Shown in pieces: positions 33,739-42,086 of a DNA stretch of 64,000 bases. A program made the position numbers and the translations under genes. The notes beneath the pieces are model-generated. The model had not been told where the DNA came from. It saw only the letters and a program-made list of their open reading frames with translations, and ran no database searches. Within the stretch, counting starts at the first letter, position 1, and every line of letters starts with the position of its first letter. Source of the DNA: Hydrogenophaga sp. PBL-H3 (GTDB taxonomy: Bacteria > Pseudomonadota > Gammaproteobacteria > Burkholderiales > Burkholderiaceae_C); contig NZ_CP044973.1 of NCBI RefSeq assembly GCF_010104355.1, positions 1-64,000 on the forward strand, written 5' to 3'.

Positions 33739-34385
33739 TCGTCATCACAGCCCACGGGCGCCTGGCTGAACAGCCTACCGTCAAGATCGTGGGTGACAGC
33801 TGCGTTTGTGAATTCCGCTTGTTGAGTTCTCGATGGGCCAAAGGCGATGAAGTGACCGAGGCGGTCAACTTCTTCGTCTGGGGCGAGGAGGCTGAGCGGT
33901 TCTGTGAATCCACGGAGAAAGGTCAGCTGATCTCAGCCACCGGAACCCAGGAGACATCGAGCTACACAGATGCACAGCAGCAACGCAAGCAGTTCGTCAA
34001 ATACCGGATGACCTGGTACAGCAAGGGTGCCCGCCCGCGCAGCAGCCGGGGCGATGGCCAAGCCAGCAACCAAGTTGGAAACCAAGGTCAACGATCTGGC
34101 AATGGAAACGGCAACGGTGGCAACTACGGCGGCAACTCACCCTCCGGCAACGGTGGTGGCAACCGCGGTACCGCTCCCAATGCCTACGCCGCAGAAAAAG
34201 GTGGCTTCAACCAGCGTGCTCCAACGAGCAATGCTGGAGCTGCTCCCCAGACCGCGCGGCCCGTATCTCGATCTGCTCCATCGGTGCAGCAAACCGCTCC
34301 CCAGGAGCCAGATGGTTTTGACGACCACGGTTTCACCGGAGATCCCAGCGATGGGTTCGAAGATGTGACCCAAACGTTCGTCTGA
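33735..34385 (+). CDS. ssb: Single-stranded DNA-binding protein
   Basis: A 216-residue SSB. The first 105 residues form the OB fold (ITAHGRLAEQPTVKIV, AVNFFVWGEEAERFCE, GQLISATGTQETSSY). A long Gly/Asn/Ser-rich linker runs from about 110 to 180. The acidic tail (GFDDHGFTGDPSDGFEDV) lacks the usual DDDIPF end, so interaction with host SSB partners may differ. It is coupled to the upstream gene. Plasmid SSBs often protect transferred single strands. Confidence 0.87.
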   Translation: MIVITAHGRLAEQPTVKIVGDSCVCEFRLLSSRWAKGDEVTEAVNFFVWGEEAERFCESTEKGQLISATGTQETSSYTDAQQQRKQFVKYRMTWYSKGARPRSSRGDGQASNQVGNQGQRSGNGNGNGGNYGGNSPSGNGGGNRGTAPNAYAAEKGGFNQRAPTSNAGAAPQTARPVSRSAPSVQQTAPQEPDGFDDHGFTGDPSDGFEDVTQTFV

Positions 34386-34390
34386 ACAAA

Positions 34391-34455
34391 ACAACCAACC
34401 CCGACTGGGACGCTCCCAGTCGGGGCGTTCCTGGTCATCCGATCAGGAGAAACGC
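34391..34455 (+). promoter_or_regulatory. Repeated two-hairpin 5' leader, copy after ssb
   Basis: CCAACC at 34395-34400. The first stem is a perfect 12-bp pairing of 34399-34410 with 34414-34425 (GGGA facing TCCC at the loop end). The second hairpin pairs GCGTT (34425-34429) with AACGC (34451-34455) and CCTG (34430-34433) with CAGG (34444-34447), burying the ribosome site AGGAGA. ATG at 34456. The first hairpin may also reduce read-through from ssb. Confidence 0.68.
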
Positions 34456-34686
34456 ATGTGCATCACCGAAGCCCTGCGAGAGCAGGTGAAGAAGTTTCAA
34501 CAGTCAACGGGCGAGCGCGCCATGATGATCGTCGTCGAAAAGCGCGATTCGTCCATGGGCGTCCGTTCCGTCGAGTTCAGTCCCTACGTGGGTCTGATGG
34601 TCGACGGCAAGCCGCCCGGCCCACAGTGGTACCAGGAAGTCGAAAGCTTCCACCAACTGCAGTGGGGACCAACTGTGCTGCATTGA
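34456..34686 (+). CDS. Small hypothetical protein
   Basis: A 76-residue protein (MCITEALREQVKKFQQSTGE, then SVEFSPYVGLMVDG and WYQEVESFHQLQWGP). Preceded by an AGGAGA ribosome site inside the leader hairpin and followed by a terminator, so it is a self-contained unit. Function unknown. Confidence 0.65.
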   Translation: MCITEALREQVKKFQQSTGERAMMIVVEKRDSSMGVRSVEFSPYVGLMVDGKPPGPQWYQEVESFHQLQWGPTVLH

Positions 34687-34695
34687 GGAAAACCG

Positions 34696-34721
34696 CACGG
34701 CCAGTCGAAAGACTGGCCGTG
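34696..34721 (+). terminator. GAAA-tetraloop hairpin after the 76-residue gene
   Basis: CACGGCCAGTC (34696-34706) pairs perfectly with GACTGGCCGTG (34711-34721) around GAAA, followed by TTGGTTT. Likely terminator with a weak T-run. The next 230 bases (34722-34949) hold no gene that I can support. Confidence 0.7.
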
Positions 34722-34949
34722 TTGGTTTGCTCACTTCGTTCAGTTGCGAGAAAATACAAATCGAATTTTGGTGAAAGTGCCTTTGCGAAAGGTGCTTTCT
34801 ACAGAGTTTTCTGCTCTCACGAGCTCGAACAAGGCGCTGGGATACCTTGTGCTCGCCCTCACCGGCGTGTAACCCCAGTCTTTCAACTTTGAACGCCCAT
34901 CCCTTCGCAGGGTGCGTGTTCTGCCTTAGTGCCGTTCTGTCTATGCAGG

Positions 34950-35067
34950 ACTGCATCCCATCGGGACCGGCCAATGTGCATCTCCCGACTGGGGGGGTGT
35001 GCATTCGCGGGTCTCGCTTTCTTTCGACCCACTTTTGCCAATTTTTAACCCCCCTGGAGAGTTCCAA
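34950..35067 (+). promoter_or_regulatory. Long divergent relative of the repeated leader, before nrdJ
   Basis: CATCCC, then CGGGA (34962-34966) facing TCCCG (34983-34987), with CCC/GGG clamp. GGGGGG at 34991-34997 can pair with CCCCCC at 35049-35054 just before the GGAGAG ribosome site, enclosing a GGGTC/GACCC hairpin. The ATCAACC box is absent. Tentative member that may control the reductase. Confidence 0.45.
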
Positions 35068-37992
35068 ATGAAAAACGAATTTGCTGTGTTGCCTGCCCTG
35101 CAGCCGCAGGATCTGTGCTTGCACATTTTCAAAGAAAAGTACGCCGCCCCCGGTGAGACCGAGGTGATCGACGTGCAGAAACGTGTGGCCAAAGCTTTGG
35201 CCACATCACAAGAGATGGAATCCAACTTTCTGCAAACGCAGGCAGATGGCTTCATCCCTGGCGGACGCATCAACAGCGCAGCCGGAATGGACCGCGTGGC
35301 CACGATGATTAACTGCTTCGTGCAGCCCCTTTCGGACACGATGACTGGCTACAAAGACGGCGTGCCTGGCATCATGGAAGCACTCGGACATGCCACCGAA
35401 ACCATGCGTCGAGGTGGTGGTGTTGGATACGACTTTTCAAGCATTCGCCCGATGGGTGCACGCGTGAAGGGAACCGATTCGAACGCTTCCGGCCCGGTGA
35501 GCTTCATGCGTGTGTTCGACCGTGCTTGCACGACCGTTGAATCCGCTGGCGCTCGACGCGGTGCCCAGATGGGCGTGCTGCGTTGCGACCACCCTGACAT
35601 CGAGTTGTTCATCGATGCGAAGAAGGCACCAGACTTCAAAACTCTTGGTCTGGATGAGAAGGAGGAAGCAACCTTCCTCGGGCTGATGCAGTCCAAGATG
35701 GGCTTCGGTTGGGCAGTGCGCAGCGCACTGGCTCCGCTCTCCCAATTCAACATCAGCGTGGGCGTAACAGATGCGTTCATGGAGGCAGTCGTCAGCGATG
35801 GCGATTTCGCTCTCGTGCATGAAGCAGAGCCGGCCACTGTTCCGCATGAAGTCCTGGTGGGCAAAGACGGCGTGAGCCGTTTCGTCTACCGCACGGTCAA
35901 AGCCCGCTACCTGTGGGAAAAGATCATGCGTAATACGTATGAGAGCGCAGATCCGGGAATTCTGTTCCTCGATACGATCAACCGCGCGAACAACCTTCGA
36001 GCGATCGAAAAGCTTGAGGCGACCAACCCTTGTGGTGAGCAAGTGTTGCCCCCGTACGGTTGCTGCTGCCTTGGCTCGACCTTCCTGGCGCGATTCGTGG
36101 TGAACCCTTTCACCAAGGAAGCGTACTTTGACTATGCGGCGTTTCGTCGTGTGGTTGCAGGTGGTGTGCGTCTGCTCGATCGCGTGTTGGACGTGACGAA
36201 GTGGCCGCTGCCACAACAGAAGGCTGAAGCAGAAGCGAAGCGTCGTCTGGGCATCGGCTTCCTCGGCTTGGCCAACGCAATGGCGATGCTGGGCTTGCGT
36301 TACGGCAGCGAAGAGTCTGCTGAATTCGCTTCCACCGTGTCGCGTGAGCAGCGTGACGCGGCCTACATGGCATCGGTTGATCTGGCAAAAGAACTGGGCT
36401 CCTTCCCGCTGTTCAATGCTGACCAGTACCTGGAAGAGGGTACGTTCGCATCGACACTGCCTGACCACATCAAAGCGGCAATCCGTGAGCACGGTATCCG
36501 CAACTCGCATCTGCTTTCGATTGCGCCCACCGGCACGATCGCTCTGGCATTTGCAGACAACGCAAGTTCCGGCATTGAGCCCACGTTTGACCTGAGCGCG
36601 TACCGAAATGTGCGCACCGGCAAAGGCGAGGAGCGCAAGCTGTGGCAAGCCGACGACCACGCTTACCGCGTGCTCAAGATGGTCCAGGGTGAAGATGCAG
36701 ACGCATCGATCATCGCGACCGCTCAGACACTGACTGTTGAGGAGCACCTGCGCATCATGGCGGCTGTGATTCCGTTCGTGGACAGTGCGATCAGCAAGAC
36801 TGTCAACGTGCCGGCCGACTACCCCTTCGAAGCTTTCGCCAACATCTACATGGATGCGTGGAGGTCAAAATTAAAAGGGATCACCACGTACAGACCAAAC
36901 GCCATAACCGGCTCGGTTTTGGTGTCGGCTGCGGACAAGAAGGCCAGTGAAGGCGCCCAAGACATTCGTGTCGATGATCCCGATCGTCGCGTGGAAATCA
37001 AGGACGTGCCGAACATTGTGGAAACGTTGAAGTGGCCCAGCCGCCCAGACGTGAACGCCGAAGGCATCACCTACAGCTTGCGTCACCCCCAAGGTGATTT
37101 CGCGGTGGTGGTCAACCATTGGGAAAACGGTGTGCGACATCCGCTGGAGGTGTACATCGCCGGCAACGAAGCTCCCCGCGGGCTGGGCGCCATCGCCAAG
37201 GCCTTGAGCGTGGACATGCGCACCGATGACGGTGCGTTCCTGGAGATGAAGCTGGATTCCCTGATCAACACGATCGGTGATGATGGCTTCGAGATGAACG
37301 ATCCGGCTACGGGCAAGCGCGTGATGATGCCATCACTCACCGCTGGCTTTGCAGTGTTGGTCAAGCACCGCCTGACCCAGATCGGCGCTTTCGGTGGCGG
37401 CAAGCCTTCGCCCATGGTGGATGCATTGTTCAGCCGTCGCGAGCCCAAGACCGGTCCTAACGGCGCAATCGGGTGGCACGTGGATGTCAGCAACCCGGCA
37501 ACGGGTGACGACTTCCTGTTGCACACGAAGGAACTGAAGCTGCCCAACGGCCAGGTTCGTCCCTACTCGGTGTGGCTGTCTGGCCGGTACCCCAAGGTGC
37601 TGGACGGACTGATGAAGGTGCTGTCGATCGATATGCGCGTGAGCGATCCGAAATGGGTTGCCATGAAGCTGCAGAAGCTGGCCAACTTTGGTGAAGTGCG
37701 TGGGGATTTCCTTGCGCATGTGCCTGGTGACGTGAAGCAGCAAAACTACCCGAGCACGGTGGCCTACGTTGCAACTCTGCTGCTGGCTCGCATGAAGTTG
37801 CTGGGCTTGCTGGAAGGCGAGCCAATGGCGCGGTCCGGCGATGCGCACGCGGTGGTGGAGGTTGTCGAAACCACGAACCCTTTGGTTCAAGGCGGCGGCA
37901 AGCAATGCCCGGATTGCCATCAGATGACTGTTCATAAAAAATCGGGCTGTGAGGTGTGCAGCCACTGCGGGCACATTGGTTCTTGCGGCTGA
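35068..37992 (+). CDS. nrdJ: Class II (adenosylcobalamin-dependent) ribonucleotide reductase
   Basis: A 974-residue reductase that makes deoxyribonucleotides with B12 and needs no oxygen or iron subunit. The family motif NPCGEQ has Cys322; NSHLLSIAPTGTIALAF and SISKTVN-type sequence (SAISKTVNVPADY) follow. Two related TSCPD-type segments lie near residues 670-740 and 805-880 (LSVDMRTDD and LSIDMRVSD). The C-terminus is a zinc ribbon with redox cysteines, CPDC at 947-950 and CEVCSHCGHIGSC at 961-973. Start ATG 35068 with GGAGAG upstream. A plasmid-borne copy could supply dNTPs for its own replication or transfer. Confidence 0.92.
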   Translation: MKNEFAVLPALQPQDLCLHIFKEKYAAPGETEVIDVQKRVAKALATSQEMESNFLQTQADGFIPGGRINSAAGMDRVATMINCFVQPLSDTMTGYKDGVPGIMEALGHATETMRRGGGVGYDFSSIRPMGARVKGTDSNASGPVSFMRVFDRACTTVESAGARRGAQMGVLRCDHPDIELFIDAKKAPDFKTLGLDEKEEATFLGLMQSKMGFGWAVRSALAPLSQFNISVGVTDAFMEAVVSDGDFALVHEAEPATVPHEVLVGKDGVSRFVYRTVKARYLWEKIMRNTYESADPGILFLDTINRANNLRAIEKLEATNPCGEQVLPPYGCCCLGSTFLARFVVNPFTKEAYFDYAAFRRVVAGGVRLLDRVLDVTKWPLPQQKAEAEAKRRLGIGFLGLANAMAMLGLRYGSEESAEFASTVSREQRDAAYMASVDLAKELGSFPLFNADQYLEEGTFASTLPDHIKAAIREHGIRNSHLLSIAPTGTIALAFADNASSGIEPTFDLSAYRNVRTGKGEERKLWQADDHAYRVLKMVQGEDADASIIATAQTLTVEEHLRIMAAVIPFVDSAISKTVNVPADYPFEAFANIYMDAWRSKLKGITTYRPNAITGSVLVSAADKKASEGAQDIRVDDPDRRVEIKDVPNIVETLKWPSRPDVNAEGITYSLRHPQGDFAVVVNHWENGVRHPLEVYIAGNEAPRGLGAIAKALSVDMRTDDGAFLEMKLDSLINTIGDDGFEMNDPATGKRVMMPSLTAGFAVLVKHRLTQIGAFGGGKPSPMVDALFSRREPKTGPNGAIGWHVDVSNPATGDDFLLHTKELKLPNGQVRPYSVWLSGRYPKVLDGLMKVLSIDMRVSDPKWVAMKLQKLANFGEVRGDFLAHVPGDVKQQNYPSTVAYVATLLLARMKLLGLLEGEPMARSGDAHAVVEVVETTNPLVQGGGKQCPDCHQMTVHKKSGCEVCSHCGHIGSCG

Positions 37993-38003
37993 TGTGCAAA
38001 AAA

Positions 38004-38049
38004 GGGCCGGGGAAACCCGGTCCTCTCAGTCCCCTCCCTCGCGGAGGGG
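38004..38049 (+). terminator. Tandem terminator hairpins after nrdJ
   Basis: An 8-bp GGxCCGGG/CCCGGTCC stem (38004-38023) is followed by CCCCTCC/GGAGGGG (38031-38049). No long T-run. The gap 38050-38334 shows no gene. Confidence 0.6.
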
Positions 38050-38334
38050 TCTGTCTAAAGGCTCGATGGCCTTCAGAGAGACTGCACTGAAAAGTTGCTT
38101 TTTGTAGGGGCACTCCTCGATCTCCCCTCGCAACCTCACCGTTGAGGAATGCGGGGTGCGCCAGACCTCGCGCCCCCCTGCGGTTGCCTCTAGATTCGCC
38201 TGGAATCTCAGGCAAACTACCACCTCAAGTACTGCTACGCCCCGGTCCCAGCTGTCACTCGCGCACCGGTGTGCGGACCGTCGCGCTTCGAAGGCCGGCG
38301 TTGCAGGCAAGCACTCAAGCCACAGACAGGAACG

Positions 38335-40356
38335 GTGAAATTGAATTATCGAAGGGAAGTTGACGGACTCAGAGCCGTTGCGGTGTTGCCGGTCATCCTT
38401 TTCCACGCGGGCTTGTCCAGCTTCAGTGGGGGCTTCGTCGGGGTCGATGTGTTTTTCGTGATCAGCGGATACCTGATCACCACCATCGTGTTCGGGGAGC
38501 TGGAAGAAGGCAAGTTTTCTCTGGCCCGGTTCTATGAGCGGCGCGCCCGCCGAATCCTCCCAGCACTGTTCGTCGTTACTGTTGCCACCGCTGTGGCGGC
38601 GTGGTTCATCCTGTTGCCTGAAGACTTGAAGGAGCTGGGCAAGAGCTTGCTGGCAGTGGCCTTGTTTTCTTCGAACTTTTTGTTCTGGAACGAAAGCGGC
38701 TACTTCGACACGAGCGCCGAATATTTGCCGCTCCTGCACACGTGGTCGCTGGCCGTCGAGGAGCAGTACTACATGCTGTTCCCTCTTCTTGCTGCGGCAT
38801 TGTTTCGTCGAGGCAGGCAGGCCGTTTTAGTGGGTTTGGCCACGGTCGCCCTCGGAAGTTTCGCGCTCGCGCAGTGGGGCGCTACAGCGCATCCCAATGC
38901 CGCTTTTTACCTGCTCCCGTTCAGAGCGTGGGAGTTGATGGTGGGAGCGTTGGCTGCCGTTTACCTCAGCAGATCTGGGTTGCCCCTCCTTCGGGCAGAC
39001 TCACTGTCGGGGTTCCTCGCCGGCGCCGGTCTGGTCATGATCGGTCTGAGCGTTCACCTCTACGACCGTGCCACGCCTTTTCCAGGTATCTACGCACTTC
39101 TGCCAGCCATCGGTGCCGTACTGATCATCCTGTTTGCTCGGCCCAACAACTTGGTCGGCAGGCTGCTTGGGACAAAGGCGTTGGTCTACATCGGCTTGCT
39201 GAGTTACAGCGCCTATCTCTGGCACCAGCCGCTGTTTGCTCTCGCGCGCCGGGCATCGCTTGAGGAGCCGCACATGCGAGTTTTCCTCGCTCTGTCCGTG
39301 GCCACCTTTGTTCTGGCCTATTTCACCCGTCACCTTGTGGAACAGCCGTTCCGCTCACCGTCCAAGGTCTCCCGCCGCTCGATCTTCATCGGCTCGGGCG
39401 CAACCGCTGCGGTGGTGGTCGGCTTGGCCTTCGTGCTGTACGGGAACAAGGGTTTCCCCGATCGGATCGACAACTACGCCAAGGTGGCCGACACATTCCG
39501 ATGGCAGGACCTCGCCAAGCCCTGCGGAAGCGAACCTTCCTTGCCTACAGGGGTGCAAGCGCTTTGTCGCTTGCCTGATCCCGATAAAGTTACCCGGGTC
39601 GACGTTGCCCTGTTCGGTGACAGCCACGCCGATGCCTTTCTGCCCGCAGTGGTCGCCGCTACAAACCAAAGGGATTCCACGCCAGCGTACATGGGGCTGG
39701 GCGGTTGCATCCCTCTGATCGGCGTGGACGTGCGCGCGGGCAATTGGCCAGCTGGTGTGTGCCAGACCCTCGCTCAGGAGCAGTACAACTTTGCCGTGAA
39801 GACCAGGCCTCAAAATGTGTTGCTTGTGGGCCGGTGGAGCATGTACATCGATACCGAGGATTCCGCGAGCTCAGCTCGTAAGTACTACCTGGTCGAGGAC
39901 GAGTCCAACCCACTGTCCAAGGAGCATTCACGCGAGGTATTTGTGCGTGGGCTCGAGCGTACGGTGCGTGCCTATGAAGCGCTGGGGGCAAAGGTCTTCT
40001 TTGTCGAGCAAGTTCCCCAGCAGCTCGCCGATCCAAGAGCGGTTTTCCATCGGATCAATCAGCGCGGGATGTGGGGCCTCCCCGAAGCAGAGGCTGCGAT
40101 CGAAAGGAACTCGGTGTCACAGGAAGTGATGAGCAAGCAGCAGGCTCTTTTACGGAGGTTGCTTGACCAGGTGCCCGAGATCGAAGGCTTCACCGTCTTG
40201 CGTCCGGAATCGCATTTCTGTACCGGCGGCAAATGCCTAATGGGCGACAAGGACGGACCGTTCTATCACGACAAGGACCATCTCAACATCCGAGGTGCAG
40301 AGCACGTAGGGCCTTGGCTGGTTACGCGCATGTCGGAAGCGAATGGCCCGCGCTGA
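38335..40356 (+). CDS. OafA/YrhL-type membrane acyltransferase with SGNH domain
   Basis: A 673-residue protein. The N-terminal 350 residues are an acyltransferase-3 membrane domain with about ten helices; it starts YRREVDGLRAVAVLPVILFH, has GFVGVDVFFVISGYLIT, RRARRILPAL, and HTWSLAVEEQYY. The C-terminal 270 residues form a periplasmic SGNH-like domain with FGDSHADAF (catalytic Ser) and a terminal YHDKDHLN motif (Asp/His). Such proteins O-acetylate surface polysaccharides. Start GTG 38335 with AGGAA upstream. It stands alone; likely cargo that could change phage or surface recognition. Confidence 0.9.
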   Translation: MKLNYRREVDGLRAVAVLPVILFHAGLSSFSGGFVGVDVFFVISGYLITTIVFGELEEGKFSLARFYERRARRILPALFVVTVATAVAAWFILLPEDLKELGKSLLAVALFSSNFLFWNESGYFDTSAEYLPLLHTWSLAVEEQYYMLFPLLAAALFRRGRQAVLVGLATVALGSFALAQWGATAHPNAAFYLLPFRAWELMVGALAAVYLSRSGLPLLRADSLSGFLAGAGLVMIGLSVHLYDRATPFPGIYALLPAIGAVLIILFARPNNLVGRLLGTKALVYIGLLSYSAYLWHQPLFALARRASLEEPHMRVFLALSVATFVLAYFTRHLVEQPFRSPSKVSRRSIFIGSGATAAVVVGLAFVLYGNKGFPDRIDNYAKVADTFRWQDLAKPCGSEPSLPTGVQALCRLPDPDKVTRVDVALFGDSHADAFLPAVVAATNQRDSTPAYMGLGGCIPLIGVDVRAGNWPAGVCQTLAQEQYNFAVKTRPQNVLLVGRWSMYIDTEDSASSARKYYLVEDESNPLSKEHSREVFVRGLERTVRAYEALGAKVFFVEQVPQQLADPRAVFHRINQRGMWGLPEAEAAIERNSVSQEVMSKQQALLRRLLDQVPEIEGFTVLRPESHFCTGGKCLMGDKDGPFYHDKDHLNIRGAEHVGPWLVTRMSEANGPR

Positions 40357-40361
40357 GTCTG

Positions 40362-40640
40362 CTACGAACCCGGCTTCTCTCTGGCAGGGTCGCGCGACTG
40401 CTTCCACTTTGCCAATATCGTAGCGACATGCTCAGTCGCGTAGAAGTGAGCCTTACGACCCGGCATGGCTAGTGGGCTGATGTCGATGTGACCACGCTTT
40501 CGAGCCGTGGAAAGAGCGCCTGGAGTCTTGTATTTCAACAAGGCGCATGCTTCTTTGCCTGTCAGTAGCGGGCCGTACTGGCGAGTCAGTTCTCCCACGA
40601 AGTTTGCTTCTTCCTCAGCGATGGAGCGCTCTTTCGTCAT
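40362..40640 (-). CDS. Small winged-helix-like DNA-binding protein
   Basis: A 92-residue basic protein. LLTGKEACALLKYKTPGALS followed by HIDISPLAMPGRKAHFY has the layout of AlpA/excisionase-type winged helix proteins: a helix-turn-helix and a beta wing. Start chosen at 40640 (MTKERS). It faces the acyltransferase gene end to end. It could regulate nearby genes or aid recombination; no recombinase is adjacent. Confidence 0.6.
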   Translation of the reverse strand: MTKERSIAEEEANFVGELTRQYGPLLTGKEACALLKYKTPGALSTARKRGHIDISPLAMPGRKAHFYATEHVATILAKWKQSRDPAREKPGS

Positions 40641-40859
40641 GGCGTCAGTGCCTCCTTGGCGCAATTTTGAGCACTGCTGCGCTTTCATGCAATGGCCGCA
40701 TCTCATTCTCTTTTACCGACACCTGGGGAATCGGTAAACAGTGGGCAACTAGGTGCAACAGAGACTTACGACCCCGGCCTGAATCGTTTGCGCGGAATGT
40801 GCGGCGCCGCTACATTTGAACTGTTCGGTACTGCCGTCCGTGGGTCTTAGCGCCCACCT

Positions 40860-40934
40860 TTAACCTCAACCCCTGCGGGAATTCATTTCCCGCTCGGGGA
40901 TTTGGGTTCCCGCTTTCTTTTGCGAGAACCCAAA
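40860..40934 (+). promoter_or_regulatory. Repeated two-hairpin 5' leader, copy before DUF3150 gene
   Basis: CTCAACC at 40865-40871. Inner stem GCGGGAA (40875-40881) with TTCCCGC (40887-40893); outer clamp CCCC (40870-40873) with GGGG (40896-40899). The second hairpin is a perfect TTTGGGTTC (40901-40909) with GAACCCAAA (40926-40934); the start codon follows at 40935, so the stem ends at the A of ATG. The 130 bp before it (40730-40859) hold no gene. Confidence 0.72.
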
Positions 40935-42041
40935 ATGAACACACCAGTTGTTCCCAACATCAAGCAGACAAAGACCGATGGGATTGTCTGCGTCGCCCTG
41001 GACATCCATCTCTGGTCCGGCCGAAAGCGTCTCCGCAAGGAGGCATTGCTCTCCAAGAATCCCATGCTGGCCGATCTCCCCCCGGAGTCGTTGGCCACGC
41101 TGGGATCCATCAAGATCGCCGATCCCGACGATCTCGCACCCTTCCTCAAGTTCAAGCGCGAGGCCGACAAGCTGCTGAAGCTCAACGGCCTGCCGCTCCT
41201 TGGGACGGTCGGAATTCCTGAGTCCAAGGTGGACAAGGTGTTCAAGGGCCTCATGGACATCAAGCAACGCTTCGATGACCATGCCCAGCGCCTGTACCGT
41301 GACTTCGATGTGCGCATCACTGAGTGGCGCGAACGCGATGACAACGTGAACTGGGCTCACCTGATCAACGACATTCCCACCCCGGAATACGTTGCCGGGC
41401 GGCTCTCGTTCGGCTTTCACCTGTGCCGCGTCAGTGCCCCAAGCACCGATGAGTTCAGTGACGCGAACAAGATGTTCGGCAAGCAGATGACTGGCCTCAA
41501 AGGCGAGTTGTTCGCAGATGCCGCCGAAGAAGCCCGAACCCTGATGGAGAAATACCTGACGGGCAAGGACGCACACGGTGTCGTGCGCAAGCGCGAGAAG
41601 ATCACGCCAAAGACCTTGGGCCCGCTCAAGCGAATCGGTGAAAAGTTCAAGAGCTTCAGCTTTTTGGACCACACCGTGGAGCCGCTGGCCAAGATTGTCG
41701 ACCACGTGTTGTCGCTCCTCCCCACGGAAGGCCCCATCGATGGCGTGCACCTGCTGCATGTCTGGACAGTGGCCCAGATGCTCTCCAACCCGACAACGGC
41801 GATGGAAGCAGCTCGCATGGTGATGGACACCGGTTCGGCAAACGCGGCTTTCGAGTCGTTGCTGCTGACCGTGCCTGACTCAGTGTCTGACCATGTGGAC
41901 GTTGTGGCTGTAGAGCCCACCACCCCGGAAATCGTCGCTGCATCAGCAGTGGCCGAGATCCAGACCGCCGAGCCGCAAGTGCTCGAAAGCGCGGTCATCG
42001 CAGCTGACGACTTCACCCCTGAGTTCGTCGGCATTTTCTGA
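40935..42041 (+). CDS. DUF3150 protein
   Basis: A 368-residue protein of the DUF3150 family, which accompanies CobS-like ATPases and CobT-like VWA proteins on plasmids with PRTRC loci. Features: ALDIHLWSGRKRLRKEAL near the start, LPPESLATLGSIKIADPDDL, and a helical middle (KGLMDIKQRFDDHAQRLYRDF). The last 70 residues are acidic and probably disordered. The function is unknown; with the VWA gene 45 nt downstream it is probably part of a remodelling complex with the ATPase at 30988. Confidence 0.8.
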   Translation: MNTPVVPNIKQTKTDGIVCVALDIHLWSGRKRLRKEALLSKNPMLADLPPESLATLGSIKIADPDDLAPFLKFKREADKLLKLNGLPLLGTVGIPESKVDKVFKGLMDIKQRFDDHAQRLYRDFDVRITEWRERDDNVNWAHLINDIPTPEYVAGRLSFGFHLCRVSAPSTDEFSDANKMFGKQMTGLKGELFADAAEEARTLMEKYLTGKDAHGVVRKREKITPKTLGPLKRIGEKFKSFSFLDHTVEPLAKIVDHVLSLLPTEGPIDGVHLLHVWTVAQMLSNPTTAMEAARMVMDTGSANAAFESLLLTVPDSVSDHVDVVAVEPTTPEIVAASAVAEIQTAEPQVLESAVIAADDFTPEFVGIF

Positions 42042-42086
42042 ACCTCAATGTGACCCCGGCCTCGTGCCGGGGCTGCAGGAGAACCC
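42041..42086 (+). promoter_or_regulatory. Short hairpin leader before the VWA gene
   Basis: CCCCGGC (42054-42060) pairs with GCCGGGG (42066-42072), then GCAGGAGAACCC leads into the ATG at 42087. An upstream CTCAA and the shared GGAGAA context make this a possible reduced version of the repeated leader. Confidence 0.4.

Noticed and set aside
34722..35067. Cobalamin riboswitch upstream of the B12-dependent reductase
   Set aside because: I looked for the conserved B12-box core and the expected multi-stem layout and did not see them. Only the leader-like hairpins are supported.
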